Source of the DNA: Gautieria morchelliformis | Lineage: Eukaryota > Basidiomycota > Agaricomycetes > Gomphales > Gomphaceae | DNA: 64,000 nucleotides | Direction: 5' to 3' | NCBI GenBank assembly: GCA_015179125.1 | Contig: WHVA01000142.1 | Span: 124,001 to 188,000, forward strand | Shown here: one piece after another, positions 32,598-44,614 of the stretch | Position numbering within the stretch: the first letter of the stretch is position 1 | Layout of the letters: each line of letters starts with the position of its first letter | Notes under the pieces: generated by a model | What the model saw: the letters and a program-made list of their open reading frames with translations, nothing else | Databases searched by the model: none | Told to the model about the DNA's origin: nothing | Translations under genes and position numbers: made by a program

Positions 32598-35500
32598 CCA
32601 AAGATTCCCTTAATGTAGATTTAACCTCGCCTTCGCTCCCCAACGTCGCTTTTGTTGCATTAGTTGACTGCGGGTCCTCAGATTGTTTTATTGAATCCAG
32701 ATTTGCCAGAAGTACTCTATGCCTGCTTATCCTGTCTCCCCTATACCTCTGAAACTATTTGACGGTAGTACTAACACTACCATTACCCAAGCTCTAGACC
32801 TCTGCATTTGCTTTCTGACTGGCGAACAACAATGGGTTACCTTCTACGTAACCTCGCTCGACTCGAGTTGCTCGATGGTACTTGGCCACAACTGGCTCAC
32901 CCGCTACAATCCATCATTGACTGGGTATTGGGCAGTATTACTTTCAAGACCATCGACCTAACTACGACTCCAGCGCCACGGCGATGTCAGCCCGCTCAGC
33001 TTCAGCTACGACTTCGACCTCGCCTACGGCATCTTCGCCCCCGCCTCGACCTCGCCTCCGAAGTTGCAAGCACCGCTCGTTTCCCTAATCAATGCACCCG
33101 CTTTCATGCGTGCGTCTATATTGGAAGGGTCCGAAGTGTTTCAGCTCGATCTGGCTTCGCCTGGGCTCCTCGCCAGAGGGGCAACATCGGGAGAAAGTTC
33201 CTCCGAACTTTCTGAGAATGTTAAGAAACATGTTCCCGAAGTATATCACGAATTTGCAGATGTTTCAGTAAAGCACGCGCTGACACTCTAGCTCCCCACC
33301 GACCCCACGATATCAAAATCAACCTCGAAGAAGGGACCTCGCCACCTATCGGTCCAATCTACTCCCTCTCGGCTTCCGAACTCAAAGCACTTCGCGAGTT
33401 CATTGACGAGCACTTGAACATGGTTTCATCCGACCTTCACGCTCGCCTCATGGTGCACCGGTATTGTTTGTTCGCAAAAAAGATGGCTCACTTCGGTTGT
33501 GCGTCGATTCCGAGGTTTAAACAAAATCTCGAAAAAGGATCGGTATCCATTGCCATTGATTGCTGACTTGCTTGATGCTCCAAAGAATGCTCGCATCTAT
33601 ACGAAGATTGACCTTCGTCACGCTTACCACCTCGTACGGGTGGCCGAGGGTGACGAATGGAAAACCGCCTTCAGGACTCGCTATGGGTCTTTTGAATGGT
33701 TGGTTATGCCATTTGGTCTCACTAACGGCCCTGCTGCTTTCCAGAGATTCATGAACGAGGTTTTCGCCGACCTTTTGGACGTTTGTGTGGTGGTATACTT
33801 GGATGACATTCTAATCTACTCCAGTGACCCCTCCAAACATGTTGAACATGTCAAGGAAGTCTTGCGACGGCTGCGACTCAACAACCTCTTCGTCAAAGAA
33901 GACAAATGCGAGTTTCATCGCGACTCGGTTGAATTCCTCGGCTACATACTCTCTCCCGAGGGCCTCACTATGGCGGACGACAAGGTAAAGGTCATTCAAG
34001 ACTGGCCTGAACCTCGCAAAGTTCGCGACATCCAATCCTTCCTCGGCTTCGCCAACTTCTACCGACGTTTCATTCACAACTACTCCGACATCACCATTCC
34101 CCTCACCCGACTCACCCGCAAGGGTACCCCTTGGAACTTTTCCGAGGATTGTCGGCAGGCTTTCAACCTGCTGAAGAGGGCGTTCACTACCGCTCCTATC
34201 CTTACCCATTGGATTCCTGACCTTCCGCTAATCGTAGAGACTGATGCTTCAGATTATGCCTTAGCGGCAATCTTATCACTGCGAACCTCGGAAGGCGAAC
34301 TTCATCCCGTCGCTTTCCACTCCCGCACATTCACCTCTACCGAGCTCAACTACGATGTTCACGACAAGGAGCTCCTCGCCATTTTTGAAGCTTTTCAACG
34401 CTGGCGACACTACCTAGAGGGCTCTGGCGACCCTGTCGACGTTATCACCGACCACAAGAACCTCGAATACTTTTCAACAACGAAGCTCTTGACCCGTCGA
34501 CAAGCTCGGTGGTCAGAATACCTGTCCCAATTCAACCTCGCCATACGTTTCCGACCTGGTCGCCTCGGAACGAAGCCTGACTCCCTCACTAGACGATGGG
34601 ACGTCTACCTTAAAGAAGGGAATAGCGACTATGCCACCATAAACCCACAGAACCTACGGCCAGTGTTTACCCAACACCAGCTGGCATCGTCCCTTAGAGC
34701 TACTAACCTCGCTCCCGTCGTGCTCCGAGCCGCTTCACTGCTTGATACCGAGCAGATCCGAGCTGACATACTAGCAAACCTCCCCTCGGACCCCATAGCC
34801 AAGTCGCACCTCGGCTTGGTTAATGACCCGAGGTGGACCACAGACCCAGAGGGTTTTCTCAAGCTTGACAACCGAACCTATGTTCCAGCGGCCCAAGACC
34901 TTCGACTTCGCATCCTGCAATACAAGCACGACCACATTCTCTCAGGACACTTCGGGGTCAACAAGACCTTGGAGCTGATCCGACGAGACTACACTTGGCC
35001 AGGGATTAGATCCTTTGTCAAGGAGTATTGCAAGACTGCACCACTTGTATGCGAAGCAAGCCGCAACGTCACAAACCCTATGGTCTCCTCAAACAACTTC
35101 CCGTTCCCGAGAAGCCTTGGAATTCCATCTCTATGGATTTCATTGAGCAGCTTCCCCCTTCATCCGAGTTCACCTCCATACTAGTGATTGTTGACCGCTT
35201 CACTAAGCAGGTTATCTTCATTCCAACCACAGACAAGATAACCTCGCAAGAGCTCGCTCATCTCTTCGTCCTTCATGTCTTTTCCAAGCATGGAGTCCCC
35301 TCGCACGTCACCTCAGACAGGGGTTCCGAGTTCGTCTCGCACTTCTGGCGTTCTCTAGGGAAAGCCTTGGCATGTGTTCTGGAAGTCGAAGGGTGAAGGA
35401 GTGAGTACCCGCTCGGGAAATGATCTCAAAAGGACCCAAGAACTTCTCGGCGAGCTTTTGGTAGGGCGAGTCGTTCTGAAGTACTGTGCCTTCACGAAGA

Positions 35501-36197
35501 CGAGGATCCTACTTGGAAATCCGGAGCGGGCTTGCGGCGAACATCGGCCAAGCTTGGTAAGTCTTCTGAGCCTCGAGGATGGCGCGGCGAAGTTCTTGGT
35601 GAAGCTCGTCCAGGTCAACCACAAAGTCTCGGGCTCGTGCCGAGGCGAGGTCGCGCTCGGGGTGAACTGCGAGGTTCGGATGGTAACCCTTATTAGCAAA
35701 GAATGGGGAGATGCCGGTGTTGCGCTAGGCGCGTTGTTGTAGGCGAACTCGGCTAGGGAAGGAGCGAAGCCCAATTGACTGCTGATAGTTGCAATATATC
35801 CTGAGGTACTGTTCCAAGGTCTGGTTAGCATGCTCGGTTTGACCGTCACCTTCGGATGATATCCCGAGGTGAAATGCAACTGCAGTTGCATTCAGTCCAT
35901 CCAGTATTCCACGTATCTATGCTCGAACCAGCCTCGCCCAACACCATCCCGAACCGAGTTCAGCCGCCTCCGCCCCCAGCCGTTATCGACGGCGAACCCG
36001 AGTTCGAGGTTTCCGAAATCCTCGACTCGAAGATCGATAATAGACGCAAGAGCTGCAAGTTACTCTATCTTGTTAGGTGGACTGGTTACGAAGGTACCGA
36101 TGAAGAAACCTTGTGGATCCTCGCTTCCGAGCTGATCATGCCTCGGAGCTGGTCACTGACTTCCACGAATCTTACCCGGCCAAGCCAGGACCTTTGA
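32598..36197 (+). pseudogene. Chromovirus pol: protease, reverse transcriptase, RNase H, integrase, chromodomain
   Basis: Polyprotein in pieces. An aspartic protease motif ALVDCGSSDCF (about 32660; Cys where DSG/DTG relatives have Ser or Thr context) and, in another frame, VLGHNWLTRYNP (about 32878). Reverse transcriptase is open from 33499: VVYLDDILIYS at about 33790, WLVMPFGLTNGPAAFQRF before it. RNase H follows: VETDASDYALAAIL (about 34235) and VITDHKNLEYF. Integrase begins with the HHCC zinc region (HILSGHFGVNKTLELIRRD, about 34935); a frameshift near 35036 separates its two Cys-bearing parts, then VIVDRFTKQVIFIP and TSDRGSEFVSHFW. The rest of integrase is inverted (see 35362-35888). A chromodomain (FEVSEILDSKI, YLVRWTGYEG) ends near 36197. 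Frame changes occur near 32700, 33300, 33495 and 35036. Confidence 0.85.
35362..35888 (-). repeat. Inverted-in-place segment of the integrase coding region
   Basis: Read on the minus strand this segment continues the integrase from where the plus strand leaves off: HFTSGYHPK, then FAYNNAPSA and HSLL, and ends at the point where the plus strand resumes with HPVFHVSMLEP before the chromodomain. So about 525 bases are reversed relative to the rest of the element. The right junction is a 20-base perfect palindrome (AATGCAACTGCAGTTGCATT, about 35872-35891), with a few filler bases after it. Confidence 0.85.
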
Positions 36198-36249
36198 CTG
36201 CTCTATGACCATTCCTTGTTTAAACCCCCATGAACCCAGTAGCTAGATA

Positions 36250-37415
36250 ACAAAATCCCCTCACAACCGAACAAAAAAAATCGATAAAATCCAAGAAATT
36301 CCATTATTCTCTTAGTAGTTACTCCAAACATCCTCATATCCTCTCCCTCTCTCTCCTCGCTACCCTCGCCTGAATCCTCCTCATTACTACTGCTACTTCG
36401 CTCCACCAGACCCCATGTCCTCCATAAGCTGCCAAGTCCCTCGCCCCCTGCATCCGCTTCAGATAATTCCGCTCTCCTTATCCTCATAAACTCCACATCC
36501 GCCCGATTCATCTATCGTTCGCCGCCCTAAACTCCCCCAACAACTCACACACCTTTTCCCCAACCTCGCAACCTTCTGTCCCACGTCCCTCACGCCACTA
36601 TCAAATCCCTCATCTCTGCACTTCACTCCGACCTTTTCACTTTCTTTTCCTTTTCGCCTCCGACCTTCCACCTCGTTTCCTTCCCCTCACTCTGCCTCGC
36701 TCCCTCTGTCCCTTACCCTTCTCCTCGCTCATCCTCGCTTCCATCCTCTCAACCCTCTCTCGAGATTCCGCTCGACCCAGTCGCTTGAGTCGTCATCCTC
36801 CGCAACCTCGTCCCGAACCTTGGCCTCTTTCCTCGGCCTCGGTCCATCCTCGGCATCCTCGCTCCTCACTCGCTTCTTGCCCACAGCACCCACCTGACCT
36901 TTTCCTGGGGTCGCCTTGCTGCGGCGACCTTGGGCTATGCTACAGCCCAAGGTGCGTGTCCTGCACACACGCAGGCACCCTGGTCGGCGAGGCCGAAGTC
37001 GAGACTAACGGCCCGAAGGCACGTATAGTCGCGCTCTTCGCAGCGCGCGCACCTCGCCTCGGCCTTGGTCGCGAGTTGCCACTCACGAGGTCCCCCGTCG
37101 GCGAGCTTGTACCCATATAGGGACAAGTCGGTAGGGTGGTACGAGAATAACATGCGTTTATACTGTACGAATCAGCAGCGTCCATGACCAGACAACAACG
37201 GTACTCACCTTTTTGCCATTCGGCCCTTCCTGCCACGGCTGCCACATGTCGATGGCCCCCGTCTCATCAATTGGCAATATGCCAACTTCGGGTCGATCCT
37301 CGGGCATAACCTCGCCCAAGGCTCCGTTCTCCTCAGACAGTAGTGTCTGGTCGAACGCGTTGTTCGCGCTGTTCTCGTCGACGGCTGAGTTGAAGAGGGC
37401 TTGAGGGCGCACCAT
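36250..37415 (-). CDS. Antisense accessory ORF of the chromovirus, Cys-rich
   Basis: Between pol and the 3' LTR, on the opposite strand. The start at 37415 gives MVRPQALFNSAVDEN..., an acidic stretch and MWQPWQEGPNGKK. A clean intron (GTGAGTACC...TACAG, about 37164-37208) joins to YKRMLFSYHPTDLSLYGYK and REWQLATKAEARCARCEER, with DYTCLR after it. A one-base frame change near 36950 leads to CRTRTLGCSIAQGRRSK, a basic stretch, and an acidic Ser-rich part ending at 36729; further open frames reach about 36250. The paired Cys groups (CARC..C, C..C) resemble small zinc-binding clusters. The function is unknown. The frame change and the lack of a recognisable family make its present activity doubtful. 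Confidence 0.5.
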
Positions 37416-37587
37416 ATTTCGTTGGCACTTGGGTTCGCTGCCTCCTACCCACCCTTTTATCTAACCTCGGCTACAATTTAAGCTTCGCCTTTCCGGCTAC
37501 TTAACATCGGGCCGGGATCTAGATTCGAGGATAGGCGAACCTTGTTCATATTATGGCCTCAAGGGTCTCGGCCATAAGGAGGGATAC

Positions 37588-38147
37588 TATAAGAACCCGG
37601 CCTTTGGCCGGTTACTTACTGGTAGAACCTTCTTCCGAGCCCGAGCCTTGTGATATTCGTGCCCGAGTACATATGATCCTTATCCGCACCCGAGCCCGAG
37701 CCCGAGCTGGAGTTCATATCCGACCTTGATCCCATGCCCATATCCCCTTAGTTACTGATTCCGCTCCATCACGCATCATTCGTATATTACCTCGCCCTGA
37801 CCTCGGCCTCCTGACCTCGTCCTGACCTCCACTAATATGTTCGCCCCTGACTCGTACCCTCGCCCATATATAACCCCCTTGTATGCATTCCTACTCCTCA
37901 GTCTGAAAATCAACTATCGTACCCTTCGATCATTAGCTAGTTTCTAAGCCTCGCCTCTTAAACCAAACCTCGCCTCTTATTCGTTTGCCTCCGAAGTTGG
38001 GACTCGTGCGTAGGGTCGGCGCAGCACATAAGCTGAAGCCAAGTCCCTCTCCGACTTCCCCATCCAAACCTCACCCCGTAACCTCGGACCTTACCTCGGG
38101 CTTCGCTCCCGACCTCGGTCAACCTTACGAAAGATCATATCATAACA
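37588..38147 (+). repeat. 3' LTR of the chromovirus
   Basis: 560 bases, matching the 5' LTR along its length; starts TATAAGAACC (TG changed to TA) and ends ATAACA. TATA box and the CAGTCTGAAAAT stretch are preserved. Confidence 0.9.
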
Positions 38148-38149
38148 GT

Positions 38150-38400
38150 GTCTCACGAGAGACTTCACCGCAACATTCCCAAGACCTCTGGTCAATTTTC
38201 TTAATGAGGTCTTGGAGATCATCAAGACTGGGGTTTGTCAAAGTGCACCATCTCATCTTTGATTTGCTTCGGCAAAGCCAAATAGGCTTGGTGATGCAAA
38301 GCTGAATCATTATACTGGAGAACCAATGCAAGCCTGGAAAAATTGACAAAAAACTGAGTTGCCTTGGGGCAATGCAGGGTTGATGACAGGTGCTGAGTGT
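38150..38400 (-). pseudogene. Gag fragment of another gypsy element
   Basis: On the minus strand the frames give QAYLALPKQIKDEMVHF, then DDLQDLIKKIDQRSWE and GEVSRET, the last part of a retrotransposon gag core, running right up to the end of the chromovirus 3' LTR. Compare GLAKRIKDDLLHFPRF and ECDSRYWERKE in the chromovirus itself: the same domain in a different family. Stops interrupt it. Its other half was not found at 30575. Confidence 0.6.
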
Positions 38401-38589
38401 TGTCCCTGGCTGCGGACTAGCGTAGTATAATACGGGCTCACTGACATTGGGGGTCCTTAGACTTTTCTCTTTGAATTTCCCCTTGTCAGGTGAGAATCCC
38501 CTCTCTTGTGTATTCTGTTCATTTATATGTATACTTTGGATTTCCCCTTGTCAGTTGTGTGGTAGTGGGACCTCCACAGCCAGCTAGGG

Positions 38590-41200
38590 TTGCCCTTACA
38601 GCAGAAAAGTCTCTCCACTAGAGGACCGGCGGTCATACTGCACGTTGCATTCGCCATAGGTGCATTCAGAATCGGAGATAGTGACTTGGAGATCACAACC
38701 TCCTCCGTGCACACGGCATACGACAGCCCCTCTTCTTATGTCAAGCTCCCAACACCAGAAATCCTATCCCATACTTCTTCTCCTTCAGACATGGATCTGA
38801 ATGATCGTCTTTGGAATATGGGAGGAGGAGTTGACACGGAACTGGATGAAGACTGACGCGATTGAAACAGCCTTACAAACAATTTTGGCTAAGTTAGATA
38901 TTCCATGAAGAGGTGGAAATGCAATGTGGGATGAGTCAGATTTTGGAAAAGCAGAAGTAGTAGAAGAGAGGATGTCTGCCAAGTTGGCAAAAGTCAAACC
39001 CGCAATTCCAGTGGACTTTGATGGAGATTGGGAGAAGGGACATGCATTCTTCAACACATGCAGCATTTACTTTGCAATTGTCAGAGACCTCTTTCCGAAC
39101 GACCAGGCTCAGATTCACTGGGCATTGTCCTTTTTCAAGTTGGACCATGCAGCCCATTTTCAAACAAGGTGATCCAACATGAAGCAAAGGGCAAGGGCAG
39201 CTACTTCCGGGACTGGGACACCTTTGAGAAAACCTTTTCCAACCAGTTCTGCCCAAAAAATGAGCAACTCACAGCCCTCACAAAGCTTGAGGGACCAGCT
39301 GGTACCAGGCCAAGGATCCGGTCAATGACTACATCAATCGCTTCCTGGAGCTCATTGACCTCATGGAGTATGACGACAACAAGATGATCGTCATCAAATT
39401 CTGACAAGGACTGGATCCGACACTCCAGAACCAAGTCACACTGCTTGGGGATGGAGCTCCAGATTTAGATGATCCAGAGGGGTGGTACCAAGCTGCACAA
39501 AGGGTGTCCCCAAACAGAGAAGCAAATGAGGCCTTTGTGGAGATGAACCAGAACATGACATGCAGTTCCGCTCGTCCTACTCCACCTGTGCCGAAACCCA
39601 GAGCAGTATTCATTCCAACATGGAAGATATTTCCGAGAGTTGCTTTGTTTACCCCTGCTTGGAACCCTAGCCCCCCTCCTTCAAAGAGTGGCCCTACCCA
39701 ATGGATGTTGACCACATGCGTGGAAAAGGCAACCCAACCATCACCTGCTTCTGATGCCGGCAGGCAGGCCACTATGCCCATGAGTGCCCCCAAGCTTTTG
39801 ATATCCGGCTTATGACCATGGAGGAGAAAGTTGAGCTCCTTCCAGAGTTCCTTGTGCTTGTTACATATCGGAAATCCCGGAGATCGGAACTAGAAAGGAC
39901 AACGGCTTCAACTTATGTGTTGCGCCCCTGATGAACTATCATCCTAAGTATTTTGGATTTGACTTCCAGATTTCGGAGAAGGCGGAAGTCGGGAAGAGAG
40001 TACTGAGAGAGAGACAAAGCTTGCAAGACTCACTGTGCTAAGAACAGGAGATAGTGCGAAGGGATTCACGTATCGAAGTTGATTATCTGATTGCAGAAAC
40101 GGAGACATACATGAGGGGTTTTTATACAAAGAGCTGAAGCAACAAGTAATAGTGTGGTACTAAGCAAATTCCAGAGAGGGTGGGAATCAGATAGACATAC
40201 GGGGTAAGTAACTAATGCGGAACAAGGGGATGACAAGGGGGTGCAGGGTAGAGTAAGAACAATGGCAAAAGAACAAAGGTGCGTAAGTACAATAGGCATC
40301 GGAACAAACAGAAATACGGAAATGGTATCTTGCTGTGTTCAGGTTCGAGTATGGGGGCCGGTGGGTAGAGGTGACCAGGGGTACTGAAGAACAAGGGGTC
40401 GAGGTCGTGGGTTGCGGACGTTGTGGAATAGAGTCAGAGGTACTGCGGAGGTGTTCCAGAGGTGGCGGAGAAGGTTGAGCGGAATGGTCGTAACAGTGCT
40501 AAAGACATAAGCAGAGTGCCCACTGCAGAAGACAGTTCCAAAATGCAGAACATGGCGCGTTGGAAGTGGAAGATGCATTGGAAGTGGAAGATGTGTCAGA
40601 AGTGGAAGATGCGTCAGATTTTGTGATGCGCAGCAGGTGAGATGTGTGCCCCTGCTGCCTGTACATAACTGGTTTTCCTGTCTCAAAGTAGAGAATGAGA
40701 AACCCCCACTCCCTTCACTTCATGCAGACCCACCAGAAAAAGTCACACAAAGCCAAGTCCGACATCCCACCCACTCCACATCCGCCCTTGGCAGAGACGC
40801 CTCCTGAAACGCTATGTTCGTTGCTGCCACCCTGGCCCCAAGTCACTGGCAGACCAAGGGACACAGGTGGAAAGTCAAATACGGACCTCCGCACTTTTTC
40901 GACTGCGGGGCCACTGGTCAGTTTATGGACCAGGACTACGTTGAACAGAACCTGACCACATGGAAGTTGCAACATGCAATCCTGGTATTCAATGTGGATG
41001 GAAGCCCTAATGAGGTGGGGTCCATCACGGAAATAGTAGACACAATTCACCGCTATGAATGGACACATGGGAACACACTTCCTTGCAGTCACCAGCCTGG
41101 GGAAGCAAGACATCATCCTTGGGTTTACCTGGCTGCAGGCGCACTTGGGGAGATTGGAATAACTAATGTTATTCCACCAAATTTCATTGCACAGTAAAAA
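38590..41200 (+). pseudogene. Second decayed Ty3/gypsy element: gag and protease
   Basis: Gag frames: KPAIPVDFDGDWEKGHAFFN (about 39000), FFKLDHAAHFQTR, FRDWDTFEKTFSNQFCPKN (about 39210), then an acidic or Pro-rich linker and a zinc knuckle region whose second Cys is preceded by a TGA (tgc-ttc-tga-tgc, about 39750) followed by GHYAHECPQAFDIRLMTMEE. After an LTR-like insertion (39918-40635) the protease continues: HFFDCGATGQFMDQDYVEQN (about 40890) and GSITEIVDTIHRYEWTHG, then a frame change before DIILGFTWL. Reverse transcriptase and integrase are missing, replaced by tandem repeats from 41210. Same family as the fragment at 29400-29830. Confidence 0.7.
39918..40635 (-). mobile_element. Probable solo LTR inserted in the decayed gypsy gag/protease
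   Basis: Read on the minus strand it starts TGCTGCGCATCACAAAATC and ends GGGGCGCAACA, so its tips are inverted (TGCTGCGC / GCGCAACA). A TATAAAAACCCC box lies at about 40119-40130. It splits the gag-protease reading of the host element and has no gene of its own. No 5-base target duplication is evident (TTATG before, GGTGA after), so the exact ends are uncertain. Confidence 0.5.
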
Positions 41201-41209
41201 GATCACTTG

Positions 41210-42460
41210 ATCAGAACAGAGCACAAAAAACATGCAAAGGGCTCCCTCCGCCAATAGGCAAAAAGAAGTAGAGAAAGCATGGTGACAGTAGAACATATGG
41301 AAAGCACTGCAAAGAACAGGGACACTGATGACATCACATACCATAAATATAGTGTAAAACATACCCAAGGCAGAGAACAGTCAGAGCCACAACGTCAAAG
41401 ATAAGAGAGCACAAAAAACACACAAAGGGCTCACTCTGCCGATAAGCAACAACATGAATGTTTATTGCAATAGCCAAAAAGAAGAAGACAAAGCATGGTG
41501 ACCATAAAACATATGCAAAGCACAGCAAAGAACAGTGAGACAGACGACATCAAATAGCTGAAAAATAGTGTAAAACATATGGAAGGAAAGAGCACGGTGG
41601 GGATAGGCAACAATACGAATATTTATTGCAACATATTATTAGCAGAGGATCACTGATAGCCAAAAGAAGAAGAGAAAGCATGGATACCATAAAACATATG
41701 CAAAGTGCTGCAAATAACAGTCAGACAAACGACATCACATGGCAGAAAAATAGCATAAAACATATGCAAAGTGCAGCAAAGAACAGTGAGACAGACAACA
41801 TCAAATAGCTGAAAAATAGTGTAAAACACACTGAAGGAAAGAGTGCAAAAAACAGGCAAAGGGACCCCTCTGCAGATAGGCAATGATATGAATGTTTATA
41901 GCAACATAATATCGGCAAAGGATTGCCATAGCTGAAGAAAACACATAGAGACTGTAAACATATGCAAAGCACAGCAAAGAACAGTGAGACAAAAGATGTC
42001 ACATGGCTGAAAAATAGCATAAAACATACCCAAGGAAAGAGTGCAAAAACCACACAAAGGGCTCCCTCTGACAATAGGCAACAATACAAATGTTTATTGA
42101 AACATAGTATGCAAAGCACTGCAAATAACAGTGAGACAAATGACATCACATGGCAGAAAAATAGCGTAAAACATACACAAAGTGAGGGAATGTTACGACA
42201 TCTGTCACAGCAAAGCAGTGAAAATGATGGAAAGCAAGGGATTGTTTGAAAGGATGGTATCAGAAGGTCACCTATTAATGACAATGCTAAGAACTCCTGT
42301 CACCAATATGCAACCATATGAATGTTTATAGGCAAACAGACGAGGACTAAGCATGGAGTACATAACACATAAGCCATGTGCACAAAGGAACAGTGAGACA
42401 AAGGTCATCACATGGCAGAAAAACTGTGTCAAACATACACAAAGGGATGCAAAGGTTCAC
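41210..42460. repeat. Tandem repeat array, imperfect units of about 150-250 bases
   Basis: Landmarks recur in order: GCAAAGGGCTCCCTC, AATGTTTATTGCAA, AAACATATGCAAAG, AACAGTGAGACA, GACATCA and GTGTAAAACATA, at least five times, with spacing near 220, 250, 200 and 150 bases. Frames through it on the minus strand look like long hydrophobic Cys-rich ORFs only because the unit lacks stops; they are not credible genes. The array replaces the expected pol of the gypsy remnant. Confidence 0.75.
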
Positions 42461-42469
42461 ATGTCATAT

Positions 42470-44560
42470 GCTTAATAGAAGTGTAATATTATATGCTCAT
42501 ATATGCTGTATCACATGACCTTTTTGATTAACCTCCCAGGGGTAAAAGGAAGAACTGAGGAAAACTGAATGAACACGAGGGTTCCTGAGCGAGTGCCAAG
42601 GCTGAGGCCTCAGGACCGGACTTGGGAACAGGTCTTAACACTCCACTCCAATCATATACATATGCATACCCACCTTACAGGATTTCAACACAGAACACAT
42701 CCAGAGGACTGTGGGATTACCTCATCATTTTTTTTTTTGAATCTGGCGGTAAGGGGGCAATAAGGTAGACATGGTCTGACTTGTTTAATTTGACAACATG
42801 CCGAATTCAAACCTTGTGGACTCTGTTACTAGACTACTAGTAGTAATTTTGAATAATTTGCACTGATTCAACAATCAGATAAATTGATGATTAATAATTC
42901 CGAGTTTAAGTTCGTACATGCTTACCCAAGGTGAATTTTACCTGGGGCCACTGGCTTAGTAGTCGTCGCACCGGCTGCCTTGCCCCGTAGGTCTCACCAG
43001 TGATCCCGAACACACGCACGGGTCACTTGTCTCTTTCCCTTGTTTCCCTTTTGCTTCTGACTATTTGTGGTCTTGCCAGGGTTACGCGCTACCTGTTTGT
43101 TATTACTAATTAACGTGTTCCGCTGAGCACATCCTCGCACAGGCCTGAGTCCTGCTGGAGAGCGTCAGGATCGACTTCACCGATCGTCAGCGCGTTTCAG
43201 CGCTCACTCTGGCCCTTTTTTATATTGCTTCGCGCCTTCTTTCTTTCCTCGCTCGCTTGCGGCGCATTTCCACCTTCGCACAGGTATTTTTAGCAGTTTT
43301 AATTTCGGCGCGTCTTTAGTTTGCGCTTTCGCCGGCCCCCCTGCTCGCTCACTCGCAGCATCCCTGCATGCACGAATGCCTTTTCCCTACGGGGTTTTGT
43401 TAACGCCTCGCATCGTCGTCAGGTTCTCTTTCCGCGGTTTCTTCTTCTCTACATGAATTTACTCACAGCCCTCGGAAAAAGAAGTCCCCTGCCTCGCTTG
43501 GCGCTGGCGTCCCTTTATTTTTCTGCTCTAAGCCATTCCTCCCGCGTGAGGAATTCGTGTGATAATTGTAATAATTCTCACCCTGAAGTTGCAGAAAATG
43601 ACTGATAATCTCCGGGAGTAAAAGATGGACTAGAGAGCCCAGTGGTTATAGAAGAGTGGCATCCCCTACGTGATTGCTGTAATATCGCCGTACTGACGGA
43701 ATCCCCTAGTTTCAAGCGAGGAAACAATTTCCGAGCGCGCTAAAAGCTGCAACTTACCTTTGATCATCCAGCACCTTCGGACCGACCGGATTTGGCACAG
43801 TTAATTCACGCTTCTTATGCCTAACTCTAAAATGAATCTTCGAGGTAGCGTGGCGTTTGGCGGTCGAATCGGACCCTCGTGAGTTATCCAACAGTATACT
43901 TTGGACACGTCACTGGTGACCGTCTGCATCCGAGGTCCCTAGTGCTGTACCACGCTGACTCGGAGACACTCGTCAAGCTGAGGGTGTGAAAGCGTTACAG
44001 GTCATGGTGACTTCTTATGATGTAGATCTAAATGTGGCATATCGAAACGCAGTGCCCACGTACCCCATTTGCAGACGCCGGAACGGTTTCAAACAGCAGC
44101 AAATTCCGCTGGACCCGAGGAGCGACTCAAGGAGCGCTCTCGGCGAAGGATAATCGATAAGGAACGCCCGCCTGGCGAGGTACAAAGACGCCATTGACAA
44201 AGAACTGCAATGTGAGTGCGGCAAACGAGCCTGGAGCGCGAAACTAGCTGTGCAGAGAGCGCCACAAGGGAAGGGGCGCTTGAACGGAACGCGCCAGGTC
44301 ACGTGAGGTTGACGCAGTGCGGGGTGAGCAGCGGGTGTGGACTTCGTCGGGTTCCTACTTACATAAACTCTGATGAATGACGATGAAGTTCAGCATGCTG
44401 CAACGTTCAGCAGTTCATCCATTTATGAGGAAGCCGAGTCGCTATATTTCTCCTCGTATTGTTAATTAATTACAGACTAGTGAGTGTGCGAAGGCAGCCA
44501 CGAGAGTGTGGTAGAAGCCGTCGGCCGGGCGTCGTTTGGTTTCCTTATCCGAGTATGGTC
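42470..44560. other. Gene-poor stretch
   Basis: About 2 kb in which I find no gene I can support. Base composition shifts from AT-rich (42470-42950) to more GC-rich. A short open frame at 43321-43605 is Arg/Ser-rich without family signs. The stretch 43780-44300 holds frames on both strands with no consistent coding pattern. Confidence 0.45.
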
Positions 44561-44614
44561 TGTGCACGAAGTGGCGCAGTATAAAGGGAAAAGCTCCCAC
44601 AGCCCAATTTCTTC

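Larger units (their letters stand above)
30682..38147 (+). mobile_element. Ty3/gypsy chromovirus, 7.5 kb, full structure but defective
   Basis: Two direct 560-base LTRs (30682-31241 and 37588-38147) enclose gag, protease, reverse transcriptase, RNase H, integrase and chromodomain, in gypsy order. A purine-rich tract (AAGGAGGGA, about 37577-37585) precedes the 3' LTR. The LTRs differ at roughly two dozen or more positions by eye, so the insertion is not recent. Coding is broken by a stop in gag, several frameshifts in pol and an internal inversion. I find no matching 5-base target duplication: GCCTG lies before and GTGTC after. The element sits next to a minus-strand gag fragment at 38150, suggesting nesting in older elements. 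Confidence 0.9.

Noticed and set aside
35355-35891. Long minus-strand ORF of 178 codons taken as a separate gene
   Set aside because: It is the inverted middle of the integrase of the surrounding element, not an independent gene.
41650-42284. Long minus-strand hydrophobic, Cys-rich ORFs
   Set aside because: They are produced by a tandem repeat lacking stops; the same words recur with the repeat period and no gene structure is present.
43321-43605. Short plus-strand ORF with a Cys pair
   Set aside because: No family pattern, no neighbouring exons, and composition like random DNA of that region.
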